Part shown: positions 63,977 through 64,000 of the stretch, in pieces
Position numbering within the stretch: the first letter of the stretch is position 1
How the letters are laid out: every line of letters begins with the position of its first letter
Assembly (NCBI RefSeq): GCF_000208865.1
Contig: NC_018387.1
Coordinates: forward strand, 744,001-808,000
DNA: 64,000 nt
Reading direction: 5' to 3'
Origin: Neospora caninum Liverpool
Taxonomy: Eukaryota; Apicomplexa; Conoidasida; Eucoccidiorida; Sarcocystidae
Made by a program: the position numbers and the translations under genes
Notes under the pieces: generated by a model
Database searches by the model: none
Told to the model about the DNA's origin: nothing
The model's input: only the letters and a program-made list of their open reading frames with translations

Positions 63977-64000
63977 GTACGGAAATTCTCTTCAGACTTC

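Overview
The window is nuclear DNA from an apicomplexan of the Toxoplasma gondii type. T. gondii or a close tissue-cyst relative such as Hammondia or Neospora would fit, and I cannot separate these by eye. The reasons are: roughly balanced base composition; intron-rich genes with consensus GT-AG junctions; long low-complexity extensions on conserved proteins; a phosphoglycerate kinase with an apicoplast-type leader; and two intronic fragments resembling the coccidian mitochondrial cob and cox1 genes.

Layout. From 1.6 to 17.7 kb three genes lie on the minus strand: an unrecognised 580-residue protein, the ribosome-biogenesis factor BRX1 (9 exons, 482 residues) and a UBLCP1-type ubiquitin-like-domain phosphatase (8 exons, 653 residues). 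After a divergent gap (17.7-21.4 kb) three genes lie on the plus strand: an organelle-targeted phosphoglycerate kinase, a DOT1-like SAM-dependent methyltransferase (7 exons, 1013 residues) and a MOG1/RANGRF Ran-binding protein (5 short exons, 183 residues). A quiet convergent gap (37.7-43.3 kb) follows. Two minus-strand genes occupy 43.3-60.3 kb: a 1502-residue disordered protein of unknown function and a single-domain voltage-gated-type cation channel (8 exons, at least 1039 residues). Another divergent gap (60.3-63.2 kb, with a 32-bp minisatellite) leads to the 5' end of HBS1, a translational GTPase cut by the window edge.

The genes do not form one pathway, as expected for a eukaryotic chromosome. 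Several are housekeeping: 60S assembly (BRX1), proteasome or CTD phosphatase (UBLCP1), Ran cycle (MOG1), ribosome rescue (HBS1) and plastid carbon metabolism (PGK). Exon models were built by hand from conserved protein sequence, splice consensus and reading phase. Every junction given keeps frame.

Most notable points: a Thr at the channel selectivity-filter position that is normally acidic; the lack of an in-frame ATG in the main PGK leader exon, with a good candidate upstream exon; the two intronic mitochondrial-DNA insertions; and MOG1, whose exons are too short to show as long open frames. I see no rRNA, tRNA, CRISPR or transposon genes.
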